Of a stretch of 37,347 bases of DNA, positions 1 to 9,559 are shown piece after piece. The notes under the pieces are model-generated. The model made no database searches, was not told where the DNA came from, and saw nothing but the letters and a program-made list of their open reading frames with translations. The position numbers were made by a program, and so were the translations under genes. Numbering within the stretch: position 1 is the stretch's first letter; each line of letters opens with the position of its first letter. The stretch is from Paracoccaceae bacterium (lineage in GTDB: Bacteria > Pseudomonadota > Alphaproteobacteria > Rhodobacterales > Rhodobacteraceae): assembly GCA_011620265.1 (NCBI GenBank), contig WOZM01000104.1, positions 1 to 37,347 on the forward strand, written 5' to 3'.

Positions 1-46
1 GTCTGGGGCCGGCCGGGGGCGCGGGGAGCCGCGGAGCGGACCCGCC

Positions 47-349
47 TCAGTGGATGACGATCTCGTCGGAGCGGATCAGGCCGAGGACATCGCGGGCGCG
101 CTCGTCGAGGAGGTCGAGGTCGAGGTAGTCGTCCGACATCCGGTGCGTCAGGTTCTCCATCCGCGCCACTTCGAGGCGGAGGCCGTCGCGCTCCCGGGTC
201 AGCACCTCCTTCTCGGCCGAGGCCTGGACCCGGCGGAAGACACCGAAATCGCCCTGCACGGCGGCGAAGGTGAAATAGAAGCCGAGGCAACCGACGCCGG
301 CGGTATAGAGCACCATGCCAAGGGTGGGACGTTTCCGCGATACGCTCAT
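47..349 (-). CDS. ftsB: FtsB/DivIC-family septum formation initiator
   Basis: Predicted small bitopic inner-membrane division protein of 100 residues. One membrane segment spans about residues 10-31, followed by a heptad-like coiled-coil stretch (about 40-72) and a short C-terminal tail. This matches the usual FtsB/DivIC size and layout, in which the periplasmic coiled coil pairs with FtsL and FtsQ at the septum. The assignment rests on architecture (short N-terminus, TM, coiled coil) because the family has few fixed residues. It lies about 110 bp downstream of the aldolase gene on the same strand and could be co-transcribed with it. The stop codon is 46 bp from the window edge, so the next gene cannot be seen. 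Confidence 0.85.
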   Translation of the reverse strand: MSVSRKRPTLGMVLYTAGVGCLGFYFTFAAVQGDFGVFRRVQASAEKEVLTRERDGLRLEVARMENLTHRMSDDYLDLDLLDERARDVLGLIRSDEIVIH

Positions 350-457
350 TCACTGCCTCGTTGCGCCGCCTCTTGCGGGCGGGTGAGCCGAATCATGGCA
401 CAGGCGATTCGCAAAGGGAATCCCCCTTGGCGAGGTTCTTTCCGGTATGGACGATCG

Positions 458-1351
458 TTAGCCGGCGACCGAGGCGTCGTAGATCGACTGGATCGTCGCG
501 TCGAGCGTCGCGTTGAATTCGGCATCGCTCTGGCCTGCCGACAGCCCCTCGGTCAGCGCGCGCGAGAAGCTGGCGATGACGCCGGTATTCCGGGCCAGAA
601 GCGCGTTTGCCTCGTCGCGGCTGTAGCCGCCCGAAAGTGCCACGACCCGCATCACCCGCGGATGATCGACGAGCGGCTTGTAGAGATTGGTCCTGGTCGG
701 CAGTGTCAGCTTCAGCATCACTTCCTGGCCCTCGGGCAGGGCGTCGAGGTTCTTCGTCAGCTCGGCCAGCAGGATCTCCTCGGCCTCCGCCTTGTCGGGG
801 ATGGAGATCGTGACCTCGGGCTCGATGATCGGCACCAGCCCGTGGGCGAGCACCTGTTTCGCGAGATCGAATTGCTGCGCCACGTTGGCGGCGATGCCCG
901 TGGGCGAGGCCGCGTCGATCACCGAGCGTTCCTTGGTGCCGAAGATGCCGGCCGCGACGGCGCGCTTCAGCAGCGCGTCGAGGCCGGGAATGGGCTTGAG
1001 GAGCCGCACCCCGTCGGCCTCCTCCTCCAGCCCCTTGTCGATCTTCAGGAACGGCACGATGCCGCGATCTTCCCAGAGGTAGGTCGCGGCGGGCTTGCCG
1101 GCGATCTCGCTGTCCATGGTCCGTTCGAAGAGGATCGCGCCGATCACCCGCCTGCCGGTGAAGGCGGGCGCGGTGGCGATGCGCGAGCGCATCTCGTGGA
1201 TCAGGCCGTACATCTCCTCGTCGGTCTTCCAGGCATCGGCGCCGATCCCGTAGAGCTTCAGTGCCTTCGGGGTCGAGCCGCCGCTCTGGTCGAGGGCCGC
1301 GATGAAGCCCTTGCCCGACCGCATCTGTTCCGCCTGCTTTTGCCGTGACAT
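458..1351 (-). CDS. fda: Class I fructose-bisphosphate aldolase
   Basis: Schiff-base aldolase that interconverts fructose-1,6-bisphosphate with dihydroxyacetone phosphate and glyceraldehyde-3-phosphate. It has 297 residues, normal for the bacterial COG3588 type. Recognisable motifs are [15 protein letters not shown] (17-31), the acidic IIEPEV (165-170) and VMLKLTLP, whose Lys204 is the likely Schiff-base lysine (inferred from family position). The reading frame is open to 1402, but I chose the ATG at 1351 because GGAGGT lies about 7 nt upstream and homology starts at MSRQ. A GCGCTAAC-containing partial palindrome about 90 bp upstream (1437-1450) suggests control by a LacI-type carbon regulator. 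pgk lies close by on the same strand, so two glycolytic/gluconeogenic steps are grouped here. Confidence 0.93.
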   Translation of the reverse strand: MSRQKQAEQMRSGKGFIAALDQSGGSTPKALKLYGIGADAWKTDEEMYGLIHEMRSRIATAPAFTGRRVIGAILFERTMDSEIAGKPAATYLWEDRGIVPFLKIDKGLEEEADGVRLLKPIPGLDALLKRAVAAGIFGTKERSVIDAASPTGIAANVAQQFDLAKQVLAHGLVPIIEPEVTISIPDKAEAEEILLAELTKNLDALPEGQEVMLKLTLPTRTNLYKPLVDHPRVMRVVALSGGYSRDEANALLARNTGVIASFSRALTEGLSAGQSDAEFNATLDATIQSIYDASVAG

Positions 1352-1436
1352 GATCGACCTCCGCTGAAACCCGCTGATCCGGGGGCGCCGCCCCGTTTCC
1401 ACGGGTTCTAGGCGAGTGGACCGGGCCTTGCAAATG

Positions 1437-1450
1437 TGGTGGCGCTAACG
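1437..1450. promoter_or_regulatory. Partial palindrome like a LacI-family operator upstream of fda
   Basis: TGGTGGCGCTAACG. The inner 12 bp (GGTGGC|GCTAAC) match the perfect palindrome GTTAGCGCTAAC at 10 of 12 positions. It lies about 90 bp upstream of the aldolase start. A closer copy lies at the same distance from eno. The assignment to a CceR-like regulator is inference. Confidence 0.4.
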
Positions 1451-1506
1451 TGCGGCGGTTGCGGGCGGTTTCGGAAACAATGCCGCCGTGTCCGCCGAAG
1501 CGGGGG

Positions 1507-1775
1507 TCATTTCGGGAAAAGCGCCGCGATCCGCGGCACCAGCGCGCGGGGGGCGAAGCGGGGGCCGACCGAGAAGAGCCAGTTCAGCGGTCCCGTCCCC
1601 TTGACCGTGCGGCCGCGATCCTGTGGCGGGCGCGCAGTTCCTCGGCCAGCGCCTCCGTCTTCGCCTCCTGCCGGGCGACGAGAATCAGGTCGCGCCCCTC
1701 GGCCGCCGCCAGCCTGGCGAATTCCACGCCGAGCCCTTCCGAGGCCCCGGTGATCAGCGTCCATTTCGCGGCCAT
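1507..1775 (-). pseudogene. Short-chain dehydrogenase remnant (both ends kept, middle lost)
   Basis: Reading from 1775, [20 protein letters not shown] is a classic SDR N-terminus with the TGxxxGxG dinucleotide-binding motif, continuing for about 45 residues. The frame then breaks. A second frame ending at 1507 gives [18 protein letters not shown] and a terminal AALFPK, which reads like the C-terminus of the same COG0300-type dehydrogenase. A normal protein would be about 260 residues; about 75 are left in two frames. The start is about 65 bp downstream of the pgk stop on the same strand. It is very unlikely to encode a working enzyme: the NNAG and YxxxK catalytic segments are absent. Confidence 0.75.
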
Positions 1776-1839
1776 GCCGTTTCGTCCCGCAATGCGCCGG
1801 GCGAAAGCAGACTGGCCGGTTCGGAATGCAAGCGCGCCG

Positions 1840-3030
1840 TTACGTCTCGAGCGCGGCGACGCCGGGCAGGACCTTGCCCTCCATCCATTCGAGGAAGGCG
1901 CCCCCGGCGGTGGAGATGTAGGTGAAGTCCTCCGCGACGCCGGCCTTGTTCAAGGCCGCTACCGTGTCGCCGCCGCCCGCGACCGAGACGAGCCGGCCGC
2001 CGCGGGTCAGCTCCGCCGCCTTCCGCGCCGCCGCGTTGGTGGCCGCGTCGAAGGGCTCGATCTCGAAGGCGCCGAGGGGGCCGTTCCAGATCAGCGTGCG
2101 GCAGCGGGCGAAGACCTCGGCGATGCGGTCCACCGTCTCGGGCCCGGCATCGAGGATCATCGCGTCGGGCGGGCAGGCGTCGGCGGCGACGGTCTCGCTC
2201 GCGGCCCCCGCCTTGAATTCCCGCGCCACGACGACATCGACCGGCAGTTCGATCGCGCAGCCGGTCTCCTTCGCCTTGTCGAGGATTTCGCGCGCCGTGT
2301 CGGCCATGTCGCGCTCGGCGAGCGAGGTGCCGACCTCGATCCCCTTCGCGACGAGGAAGGTATTGGCCATGCCGCCGCCGATCACGAGGTGATCGACGCG
2401 CGTCACGAGGTTGCCGAGCAGGTCGAGCTTGGTCGAGACCTTGGCCCCGCCGACGACCGCGACCACCGGGCGTTCGGGATCGCCGAGGGCGGCGTTCAGC
2501 GCCTTCAGTTCCGCCTCCATCAGCCGCCCGGCGCAGGAGGGCATCAGATGCGCGATGCCCTCGGTCGAGGCATGGGCCCGGTGCGCCGCCGAAAAGGCGT
2601 CGTTGACATAGACCTTGCCCAGCGCCGCGAGCGCGGCCGCCATCACCGGATCGTTCATTTCCTCGCCGGGATGGAAGCGGGTGTTCTCCAGCAACAGCAC
2701 ATCGCCCGGCGCCATCGCCGCCACCGCCTTCTTCGCGGGCGCACCGATGCAATCCTCGGCGAAGGCGACCTTCTGGCCAAGGGCCGCTTCCAGCGCCGGC
2801 AGCACCACCTTCAGGCTCATCTCCGGCACGACCTGACCCTTCGGCCGGCCGAAATGCGCCAGAAGGACCGGCTTGCCGCCCCTGGCCTGGATGTCCTTCA
2901 CCGTCGGCACGATCTTCTCGATCCGGGTCGCGTCGGTGACGCGGCCGGCCTCGACCGGAACGTTGATATCCACGCGGACAAGCACGGTCTTGTCCTTCAT
3001 TTCCATGTCGTCGAGGCTCTTCCAGCTCAT
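1840..3030 (-). CDS. pgk: Phosphoglycerate kinase
   Basis: Transfers the acyl phosphate of 1,3-bisphosphoglycerate to ADP in glycolysis, and runs in reverse in gluconeogenesis or the Calvin cycle. The protein has 396 residues, full length for the bacterial family. Evidence includes [10 protein letters not shown] near residue 17-26, the HFGRPKG substrate loop, a GGAKVSTK segment, and the late glycine-rich GGGDTVAAL nucleotide-binding motif. The start at 3030 is preceded by AAGGAT; an internal Met at residue 11 is less likely because MSWKSLDDM-type N-termini are usual in this group. It is divergent from ppiB across about 150 bp that contains a CCGCCA-TG-TGGCGG inverted repeat (3074-3087) of unknown meaning. 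Confidence 0.97.
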   Translation of the reverse strand: MSWKSLDDMEMKDKTVLVRVDINVPVEAGRVTDATRIEKIVPTVKDIQARGGKPVLLAHFGRPKGQVVPEMSLKVVLPALEAALGQKVAFAEDCIGAPAKKAVAAMAPGDVLLLENTRFHPGEEMNDPVMAAALAALGKVYVNDAFSAAHRAHASTEGIAHLMPSCAGRLMEAELKALNAALGDPERPVVAVVGGAKVSTKLDLLGNLVTRVDHLVIGGGMANTFLVAKGIEVGTSLAERDMADTAREILDKAKETGCAIELPVDVVVAREFKAGAASETVAADACPPDAMILDAGPETVDRIAEVFARCRTLIWNGPLGAFEIEPFDAATNAAARKAAELTRGGRLVSVAGGGDTVAALNKAGVAEDFTYISTAGGAFLEWMEGKVLPGVAALET

Positions 3031-3180
3031 CAGTCGAATCCTTTTCCGTCCCGGCGGTTTTCCGCAAATCTATCCGCCATGTGGCGGCAAGCATAGGTAA
3101 AGCGCAATGATCGCGACGCTTTGCCCTTTTCATGCGCCCCCTGGCACACTAGGTTCCGGCCAACATCGAAGGAGGCCGGA

Positions 3181-3687
3181 ATGGCACAGATCAAGGACCC
3201 CGAAAACACCATCATCATGACGCTGAAAGGCGGCGACGTGACGATCGAGCTTCTGCCCGACGTGGCACCCAAGCACGCGGCACGGATGAAGGAGCTCGCG
3301 CGGGCCGGCAAATACGACAATGTCGCCTTCCACCGGGTGATCGACGGCTTCATGGCCCAGACCGGCGATGTCCAGCACGCAAACATGGAACAGAATTACA
3401 CGCCCGGCCGCGCCGGCACCGGCGGCTCGGACCTGCCGGACCTGCCGGCGGAATTTTCCAAGCTGCCGCATGACCGCGGCACGCTCGGCGCCGCGCGGTC
3501 GTCGAGCCCGAACTCGGCCAACAGCCAGTTCTTCATCAATTTCAAGGACAACCACTTCCTCAATGGCCAGTATACGGTCTATGGGCGGGTGATCTCGGGC
3601 ATGGAGCATGTGGATGCGATCCAGCGCGGCGAGCCGCCGGCAAATCCCGACCGCATGATCGCCGTGAAGGTGGCCGCCGATGTCTGA
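3181..3687 (+). CDS. ppiB: Cytoplasmic cyclophilin-type peptidyl-prolyl isomerase
   Basis: Catalyses cis-trans isomerisation of proline peptide bonds. The protein has 168 residues and no signal peptide, so it should be cytoplasmic. Cyclophilin motifs visible include VAFHRVIDGFMAQTGD (catalytic Arg and the FMxQxGD core), LGAARSSSPNSANSQFFI and the late VYGRVISGM. The ATG at 3181 was chosen because AAGGAGG sits immediately upstream at proper spacing; the longer open frame from 3121 has no homology. The stop overlaps the start of the next, exported cyclophilin by 8 nt, so the two are translationally linked. Confidence 0.95.
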   Translation: MAQIKDPENTIIMTLKGGDVTIELLPDVAPKHAARMKELARAGKYDNVAFHRVIDGFMAQTGDVQHANMEQNYTPGRAGTGGSDLPDLPAEFSKLPHDRGTLGAARSSSPNSANSQFFINFKDNHFLNGQYTVYGRVISGMEHVDAIQRGEPPANPDRMIAVKVAADV

Positions 3688-4297
3688 CACGCGCGTCTTC
3701 GTCGGAGCCATGGCCGCCGGTCTCGCCGCCATCGGCGCGGCCGCCTTCCTCTACATGCAAAGCACGCAAGGTGCGGTCGCGGCCGAGGACGGGCCGGGCC
3801 CGAACCTCGTGATCGAGGTCGCGGGCGAGGCGGCCAACGGCACCGTCGTCATCGACCTCCTGCCCGAGATCGCGCCGAAGCATGTCGCCCAGATCACCGA
3901 GCTTGCGCGGATCGGCGCCTATGACAACGTGGTCTTCCACCGCGTGCTCGACGGGTTCATGGCGCAGACCGGCGACGTGAAATTCGGCAAGTGGGGCGAG
4001 GATCTCTCGATGGCCGGCACCGGCAAGTCCGACCTGCCGAACATCCCGGCCGAATTCTCCGACCGCTCGTTCCAGCGCGGCGTCGTCGGCATGGCGCGGT
4101 CCTCGAACCCCAACAGCGCCAACTCGCAGTTCTTCATCATGTATGCACCGGGCGAGTTCCTGAACGGCGAATACACGGTCGTCGGCCATGTGATCTCCGG
4201 CATGGAAGTTGTCGACGCGATCAAGAAGGGCGAGTCCGACCTCAACGGCGCCGTTCCCGACCCCGACCGCATGGTCCGCGTGACGGTCGAGGAGTAA
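3680..4297 (+). CDS. Exported/membrane-anchored cyclophilin-type PPIase
   Basis: A second cyclophilin of 205 residues. An N-terminal hydrophobic segment (about 7-27) works as a signal peptide or membrane anchor and is followed by an Ala/Gly linker. The cyclophilin domain (about 45-205) contains VVFHRVLDGFMAQTGD, GMARSSNPNSANSQFFI and VVGHVISGM. It probably acts on proteins folding in the periplasm, complementing the cytoplasmic copy encoded just upstream with an 8-nt overlap. The similarity of the two domains suggests tandem duplication followed by a change of compartment (inference). A hairpin terminator follows at 4341-4379. Confidence 0.93.
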   Translation: MSDTRVFVGAMAAGLAAIGAAAFLYMQSTQGAVAAEDGPGPNLVIEVAGEAANGTVVIDLLPEIAPKHVAQITELARIGAYDNVVFHRVLDGFMAQTGDVKFGKWGEDLSMAGTGKSDLPNIPAEFSDRSFQRGVVGMARSSNPNSANSQFFIMYAPGEFLNGEYTVVGHVISGMEVVDAIKKGESDLNGAVPDPDRMVRVTVEE

Positions 4298-4340
4298 CGC
4301 GCCATCACCTTCGGGTGAGAGCGGCCGTCCGGCCCCTCGC

Positions 4341-4379
4341 AAACGCCCCCGTCCGGGTCACACTCCCGGGCGGGGGTTT
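4341..4379 (+). terminator. Rho-independent-like terminator after the cyclophilin pair
   Basis: AAACGCCCCCGTCCGGG pairs with CCCGGGCGGGGGTTT across a 7-nt loop, with one bulged G and one G-T pair. The strong stem ends in TTT. It lies between the plus-strand cyclophilins and the minus-strand SRAP gene, so it may serve both. Confidence 0.7.
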
Positions 4380-4441
4380 GCATATCCGCATTCTGCTTCC
4401 CGGCTTTTCCGGATTTCCTTGCCCTGACCCCGCGCCGGGGA

Positions 4442-5107
4442 TCAGAGGTGAAGCCCCTCCGCCTCGATCAGTTCGGGCCCGTCATCGGCAATCCCGAACG
4501 GCCGCACCCGGCGGGCGATGTAGCGCCCGGTCCAGCCGGTTCCCAACTGGTCGATCGCCTCCACGTCCGGCATCTCGCGGTCGAGCCAGGGCATCATCTC
4601 GTCGCTCGTCAGGATGATCGGCATGCGCGGGTGAAGATGGGCGATCTCAGGATCGGCGGCGCGGGTCAGGATCGCGCAGGTGAGGCTGCCATCCGGGCGG
4701 GCCGCGTAGAGGCCGGCGAAGAAGAAGACCGGGACGTTCTGCTCGACCGAGATGTACCAGGGCTGCTTGTGGCCCGTCTCGCCGGTCCATTCGTAGTAGC
4801 CGCTGGCCGGGACGAGGCAGCGGTTCGCCCGCCAGGCGGTGCGGAAGACCGGCTTTTCCGCCGCCGATTCGATCCGCGCGTTGAAGGTCGTGGCTTTCCA
4901 TTTGGCGGTGTCGTCGCGGAACCAGTGCGGCACGAACCACCAGCGCGCGGATGCGGCGGCGATGTGGCCCTGCTCGCGCAGCGCGATGCTGATCGCCTCG
5001 GTCGGCTTGATGTTGTAGCTGACGCTGCCGCGGGCGTCGCGAATGAACGAAAGGGCTTCGTGATACTCCGCCCAGGTTCCGTCGCCCAGGATGAATCGCC
5101 CGCACAT
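4442..5107 (-). CDS. SRAP-family abasic-site DNA-protein crosslink protein (YedK/HMCES type)
   Basis: SOS-response-associated peptidase family, 221 residues. These proteins form a thiazolidine link between Cys2 and abasic sites in single-stranded DNA, shielding them from cleavage. The full active-site set is visible: Cys2 right after the initiator Met (MCGRF), Asn76 in FNARIES, Glu106 in GYYEW and His159 in HLHPRMP. The start is fixed because Cys2 must become the N-terminal residue. It begins 4 bp after the tyrS stop on the same strand and is probably co-transcribed with it. No LexA box was recognised nearby. Confidence 0.95.
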   Translation of the reverse strand: MCGRFILGDGTWAEYHEALSFIRDARGSVSYNIKPTEAISIALREQGHIAAASARWWFVPHWFRDDTAKWKATTFNARIESAAEKPVFRTAWRANRCLVPASGYYEWTGETGHKQPWYISVEQNVPVFFFAGLYAARPDGSLTCAILTRAADPEIAHLHPRMPIILTSDEMMPWLDREMPDVEAIDQLGTGWTGRYIARRVRPFGIADDGPELIEAEGLHL

Positions 5108-5111
5108 TCGG

Positions 5112-6362
5112 TCAGCCCAGCACCACCAGCGCGTGGCGCTTCTTGCCCGCCGTCAGCTTCACCGGATCGGCCAAGTCGCCCGCCCCGAACATCTGCCCAG
5201 CATCGAGCGCCGGCTCGTCGTTCACCCGCGCGCCGCCCTCGGCGATCAGCCGCTTCGCGTCCTTGCCCGACTTGGCGAGGCCGGAGCGGACGAAAAGCTG
5301 GGCAAGACTCACCCCGTCCGCCGCCTCCGCCGCCGAAAGGTGCAGGGTCGGAAGTTCTTCGCCCACGCCGCCCTTCCGGAAGACCTCGAAGGCCGTCGCC
5401 TCCGCCGCCGCCGCCGCCTCGCCCCCGTGGGCGAGCTTCGTGACCTCGTTGGCCAGCACGATCTTGGCGTCGTTGATCCCGGCCCCTTCGAGCGCGCCGA
5501 GCCGGTCGCACTCCTCGACCGGAAGCTCGGTGTAGAGCTTCAGGAAACGCCCGACATCGGCATCGGTCGTGTTGCGCCAGAACTGCCAGAACTCGTAGGG
5601 TGAAAGCATCTCGGCATTGAGCCAGACCGCGCCCGAGGCCGACTTGCCCATCTTCTTGCCGTCGCTCGTCGTCAGCAGCGGCGAGGTCAGCCCGTAGATC
5701 TCCCGATCCAGCACCCGCCGCGTCAGGTCGATGCCGTTGACGATGTTGCCCCATTGATCCGAGCCGCCCATCTGCAACAGGCAGCCATAGCGGCGGTGCA
5801 GTTCGAGGAAATCGTAGGCCTGCAGGATCATGTAGTTGAATTCGAGGAACGACAACGACTGCTCGCGGTCGAGCCGCGATTTCACGGATTCGAACGACAG
5901 CATCCGGTTGACGCTGAAATGCCGGCCGATATCGCGCAGGAAATCGAGGTAGTTGAGGCTGTCGAGCCATTCGGCATTGTTCAGCATCAGCGCGTCGGTC
6001 GCGCGGTCGCCGAACGTGACATAGGCAGAGAAGACCTTCTTGATACCGGCGATATTGTCGTCGATTTGCGCCGGCGTCAGCAGCGGCCGCTCCTCGGCCC
6101 GGAACGACGGATCGCCGACCTTCGTGGTGCCGCCCCCCATCAGGACCAGGGGCTTGTGCCCGGTCTTCTGCAGCCAGCGCAGCATCATGATCTGGATCAG
6201 GCTGCCGACATGCAGCGACGACGCGGTGGCGTCGAAGCCGATATAGGCCGGCACGACACCTTTCACCAACGCCTCGTCCAGCCCCTGATAATCGGTGCAG
6301 TCGGCGAGGAAGCCGCGCTCCATCATCACGCGCATGAAGTCGGATTTCGGGTGGTAGGTCAT
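5112..6362 (-). CDS. tyrS: Tyrosyl-tRNA synthetase
   Basis: Charges tRNA-Tyr with tyrosine (class I synthetase). The protein has 416 residues. The HIGH-like signature is HVGS (51-54), the KMSKS-like loop is KMGKS (237-241), and the tyrosine/ATP pocket segment [10 protein letters not shown] sits at 198-207. The C-terminal 65 residues form an S4 RNA-binding domain. I chose the ATG at 6362: a GGA-containing site lies upstream and [10 protein letters not shown] matches family N-termini. The frame is open to 6473, but that extension would overlap the divergent anmK leader. The stop is 4 bp from the SRAP start. Confidence 0.97.
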   Translation of the reverse strand: MTYHPKSDFMRVMMERGFLADCTDYQGLDEALVKGVVPAYIGFDATASSLHVGSLIQIMMLRWLQKTGHKPLVLMGGGTTKVGDPSFRAEERPLLTPAQIDDNIAGIKKVFSAYVTFGDRATDALMLNNAEWLDSLNYLDFLRDIGRHFSVNRMLSFESVKSRLDREQSLSFLEFNYMILQAYDFLELHRRYGCLLQMGGSDQWGNIVNGIDLTRRVLDREIYGLTSPLLTTSDGKKMGKSASGAVWLNAEMLSPYEFWQFWRNTTDADVGRFLKLYTELPVEECDRLGALEGAGINDAKIVLANEVTKLAHGGEAAAAAEATAFEVFRKGGVGEELPTLHLSAAEAADGVSLAQLFVRSGLAKSGKDAKRLIAEGGARVNDEPALDAGQMFGAGDLADPVKLTAGKKRHALVVLG

Positions 6363-6426
6363 TGCCGGATCGTCCATTCTGAGCTTGAGGGTCCGTATAT
6401 CGGTGCGGACGGGCGAGGGGAAGGCC

Positions 6427-7530
6427 ATGTTGAAACCGGGCGCGGTCTGGGCCTTGGGAACCATGTCGGGCACCTCGCTCGACGGGGTGGATGCGGCGCT
6501 GGTGAAGACCGACGGCGCCCGGATCGAGGCCTTCGGCCGCCACGCCTACCGGCCCTATTCCGATGCCGAGCGGGCCACGATCCGCGCCGCCCTCGGGCGC
6601 TGGCCCGGCGAGGACGGGGTCGAGGAGGCCGCCGAAGTGGTGGAGACCGCCCATGCCGCCGTCATGTCGGGCCTCGCCGCCGAGGCCGAGATCGCGGGCT
6701 TCCACGGCCAGACCCTCGCCCACGACCCGGCCGGGCGGGGCACCCATCAGGCCGGCGACGGCTCGGTCCTCGCCGAGGTGCTGGGCCTGCCGGTGGTCTG
6801 GGATTTCCGCTCGGCCGACCTGCGGATGGGCGGGCAGGGCGCGCCGCTCGCGCCCTTCTTCCACTTCGCCTGCGCCAGATGGATCGGCGCGACCGAACCT
6901 CTGGCCTTTCTCAATCTCGGCGGCGTCGGCAATCTCACCTGGCTCGACCCGCGCCAGCCCGCGCCCGAGGTGCCGGGGGCCTGCCTCGCCTTCGACACCG
7001 GTCCCGCGAATGCGCCCATCGACGACCTGATGCAGGCGCGGCGCGGCAAGCCCCGCGACGAGGATGGTGCGCTTGCCGCCGAAGGCACGGCGGACGAGGG
7101 CATCGTCGCCCGCTTCCTCGGCCATTCCTATTTCTACAAGGTGCCGCCGAAATCGCTTGACCGGAACGACTTTCACAGGCTCCTGGACGATGTCGCGGCA
7201 CTCTCGGACGCCGATGCCGCTGCAACGCTGACGGCCGCCGCTGCGGCGGCGGTGGCGCGCGGGGCCGAGCATTTTCCCGCCCCGGTCGCCCGGCTGCTCG
7301 TCACCGGCGGCGGGCGGCACAACCCCACGCTGATGCGGATGATCGCCGGCCTTCTCGATTGCCCGGTCGAGCCGGTCGAGGCGGTCGGCCTCGATGGCGA
7401 CATGCTCGAAGCGCAGGCCTTCGCCCATCTCGCCGTCCGGGTCGCGCGCGGTCTGCCGACCTCCTGCCCCGGCACAACGGGTGTCGCGGCGGCGGTGGGC
7501 GGCGGCCAGATCAGCCGGCCCTCTGAATAG
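6427..7530 (+). CDS. anmK: Anhydro-N-acetylmuramic acid kinase
   Basis: Cleaves and phosphorylates 1,6-anhydro-MurNAc to MurNAc-6-phosphate during peptidoglycan recycling. The protein has 367 residues, standard for AnmK. It starts with the ATP-binding [15 protein letters not shown] motif and has [32 protein letters not shown] and a late [14 protein letters not shown] segment, all typical of the ASKHA-fold family. The ATG at 6427 follows GAGGGGAAGG; the frame is open from 6385 but the extra residues show no homology. It is divergent from tyrS with 64 bp between starts, and convergent with rarD with only 6 bp between stops. Confidence 0.96.
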   Translation: MLKPGAVWALGTMSGTSLDGVDAALVKTDGARIEAFGRHAYRPYSDAERATIRAALGRWPGEDGVEEAAEVVETAHAAVMSGLAAEAEIAGFHGQTLAHDPAGRGTHQAGDGSVLAEVLGLPVVWDFRSADLRMGGQGAPLAPFFHFACARWIGATEPLAFLNLGGVGNLTWLDPRQPAPEVPGACLAFDTGPANAPIDDLMQARRGKPRDEDGALAAEGTADEGIVARFLGHSYFYKVPPKSLDRNDFHRLLDDVAALSDADAAATLTAAAAAAVARGAEHFPAPVARLLVTGGGRHNPTLMRMIAGLLDCPVEPVEAVGLDGDMLEAQAFAHLAVRVARGLPTSCPGTTGVAAAVGGGQISRPSE

Positions 7531-7536
7531 GCGCGT

Positions 7537-8451
7537 CTACCGCCCCGCAGCCCGCGCCTGCCGCACCATCGACCAGGTGTAAAGGACGAGCGCCGCCCAG
7601 ATCAGCGGGAAGGCCACCGCGCGGGCGGTGCCGAACTGCTCGCCGAAGACGAAGACGGCCGTCAGGAAGATCATCGTCGGGGCGATGTACTGCATGATCG
7701 CGATGGTCGAGAGCTTAAGCCGCTTGGCGCCGTTGGCATAGAGCATCAGCGGCACCGCCGTCACGATCCCGCAGCCGAGGAGCATCCAGCTGTCGAAGGC
7801 GACGCCTTCGAGGAAATGGCCGGTGCCGGCGCGGCCGAGATGGATCATGTAGTAGAGGGCGGCGGGCGAGAGCAGCAGCGCCTCCAGCATGAAGCCCTGA
7901 TTGGGGCCGATGGGCAGCCATTTCTTCAAGAAGGCATAAGCGCCCCAGGTCAGGGTCAGCCCCAGCGCCACGACCGGCAGCCGCCCCGCCTCGACCGTCA
8001 GGATCGTGACCGCCACGGCGGCGAGCGCGATCGCCACCCACTGTGCGGGCGCAAGCCGTTCGCGCAGCAGCAGCGCGCCGAGGAGGATCGAGAAGAGCGG
8101 GTTGATGTAGTAGCCGAGTGCCGCGTCCAGAGCGTGGCCGGAGCCGATCGACCAGACATAGATCCCCCAGTTGATCGAGACCAGCGTCGCCGTCACCGCC
8201 GCCATGCCGAGCATCCGCGGCGTCGCGATCGCGTGCCGCAGGTCTGCCGTCCGGCCCGTCGCGATCAGGAGCGCCCCGGCGATCGGAACCGACCAGATGA
8301 TCCGGTGGGCGATGACCTCGACCGGCGGGACATGCGCCAGCGCCTTCATGTAGAGTGGCAGGAACCCCCAGAGCAGATAGGCGCCGAGCGCGAAGCCGAA
8401 GCCCGCCAGGCTGTCTTCATTGCGAGGAAGCGGGGCGGTCGGATCGGCCAT
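7537..8451 (-). CDS. rarD: RarD/EamA-family drug/metabolite permease
   Basis: Inner-membrane protein of 304 residues with about ten hydrophobic helices arranged as two EamA repeats. It resembles RarD, originally named for chloramphenicol sensitivity; its substrate is unknown. Typical pieces are GAYLLWGFLPLYMKAL near the N-terminus, the VEVIAHRIIWS motif, the LGYYINPLFSILLG stretch and LQYIAPT-like MQYIAPTMIFL late in the protein. The start at 8451 gives a short charged cytoplasmic leader. It is convergent with anmK, with 6 bp between stops. Confidence 0.9.
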   Translation of the reverse strand: MADPTAPLPRNEDSLAGFGFALGAYLLWGFLPLYMKALAHVPPVEVIAHRIIWSVPIAGALLIATGRTADLRHAIATPRMLGMAAVTATLVSINWGIYVWSIGSGHALDAALGYYINPLFSILLGALLLRERLAPAQWVAIALAAVAVTILTVEAGRLPVVALGLTLTWGAYAFLKKWLPIGPNQGFMLEALLLSPAALYYMIHLGRAGTGHFLEGVAFDSWMLLGCGIVTAVPLMLYANGAKRLKLSTIAIMQYIAPTMIFLTAVFVFGEQFGTARAVAFPLIWAALVLYTWSMVRQARAAGR

Positions 8452-8533
8452 GACAATTCACGCTCAAGGGTCGGGCTTGCCTAACCCATCGCCGGGGGGC
8501 GCACCACGCGAAGATTGTATCCCTTACATTCCC

Positions 8534-9421
8534 TCATCGCCGCCGCGCGAGGTAGTCGCGGGTGAAGGCCGCATAGCCGTCGGCGGTGACCTTCAACTCG
8601 TCCCGGATCAGCCGGTGGAGGTCCGGCAGGCGATGGAAGGGGACGGTGGGAAGGACATGGTGCTCGACATGATAGGGCATGTTCCAGGCCAGGAACCGCA
8701 TCGCGCGGGTGGTGAAGGTGGTGCGGGTATTCTCGAACATGTTCGCCACGCGCGGACAGTCGCCATGTTCGGCCAGCAGGTAGAGCCTGAGCGCCGGCTG
8801 CCCGAGGAGGATCGGCACCAGCCAGACCCGGAGAAGGACCGGCGACCAGAAAAGCGACAGCGCCGCGACCGCGTAGATGACGAGCATGACCCGCGCCTCG
8901 CGCTCCATCCGGGGCAGGGCGCGCGCAGGCAGGTAGGCGGCGCGCTCGCGCCCGAGGGCGAGGCGGATCAGAAGCCGGAGATTGCCGCGCCAGACCGGCA
9001 GGCCGGAGACATGAACGAGCCAGTCGGCCCTGGTCCCGGGCTTCGGGCTTTCCAGTTCGGGGTCCTTGCCCGGCAGGTTGGTGAAGCGGTGATGGGCGAG
9101 GTGGAAGGCGCGGAACCACTCGAACGGCAGGAGGATGAGAACCCCGCAGATCCGCCCCGCCCAGTCAGAGAGTGCGGGCGACCGGAACGGGGTGCGGTGG
9201 GTGCATTCATGCTCGAGCGTGAAGAGGAAGATCAGGAGCAACCCCTGCACCGGCAGGAGCAGCGGCCAGCAGGGCACCCGCGCCGCGATCAGCGCGCCGG
9301 TGACGAGGATCATCCCGGCATGGCCGGCGAGATGGATCAGGCCGGCGCGGTCGCTCGTCGCGGCCAGCGCCACCTTGGCGGCGGCGGGCAGGGCGGCGAG
9401 GACGCTTCGGTGATCCGGCAT
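8534..9421 (-). CDS. Membrane fatty-acid desaturase-type protein
   Basis: Membrane-bound di-iron enzyme of 295 residues that probably introduces a double bond or hydroxyl into a lipid acyl chain. The three histidine boxes are present in order: HECTH, HLAHH and HVEHH, with paired hydrophobic segments before and after the first two. The ATG at 9421 was chosen; the frame is open to 9682, but the upstream part is low-complexity with no homology and overlaps a separate remnant. The exact substrate (fatty acid, carotenoid or alkane) cannot be read from the sequence. No redox partner gene is visible beside it. Confidence 0.85.
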   Translation of the reverse strand: MPDHRSVLAALPAAAKVALAATSDRAGLIHLAGHAGMILVTGALIAARVPCWPLLLPVQGLLLIFLFTLEHECTHRTPFRSPALSDWAGRICGVLILLPFEWFRAFHLAHHRFTNLPGKDPELESPKPGTRADWLVHVSGLPVWRGNLRLLIRLALGRERAAYLPARALPRMEREARVMLVIYAVAALSLFWSPVLLRVWLVPILLGQPALRLYLLAEHGDCPRVANMFENTRTTFTTRAMRFLAWNMPYHVEHHVLPTVPFHRLPDLHRLIRDELKVTADGYAAFTRDYLARRR

Positions 9422-9559
9422 GGCGCGATGATCCCGCTGCCGGTGACGCTCCGCAAGGGCTGAAACGCATCCGTCAGCCGAACGGTATCGCGAAGCAGCC
9501 CGGCGCGACACAAGCCGGGCGGGCGCCAGCCCGGCGGCTGCGCCTTGTTCCCGGGCGAA

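Noticed and set aside
50-1348. Long plus-strand open frame of 432 codons
   Set aside because: It is antisense to ftsB and the aldolase and has the Arg/Gly/Ala/Asp-rich composition of a high-G+C shadow frame; no domain is seen.
3074-3087. CCGCCA-TG-TGGCGG inverted repeat between pgk and ppiB
   Set aside because: Short GC palindromes are frequent at this base composition, and it matches no operator I know.
4666-7428. 920-codon minus-strand open frame
   Set aside because: It overlaps tyrS, SRAP and anmK in wrong frames, with composition typical of a shadow; the real genes explain the region.
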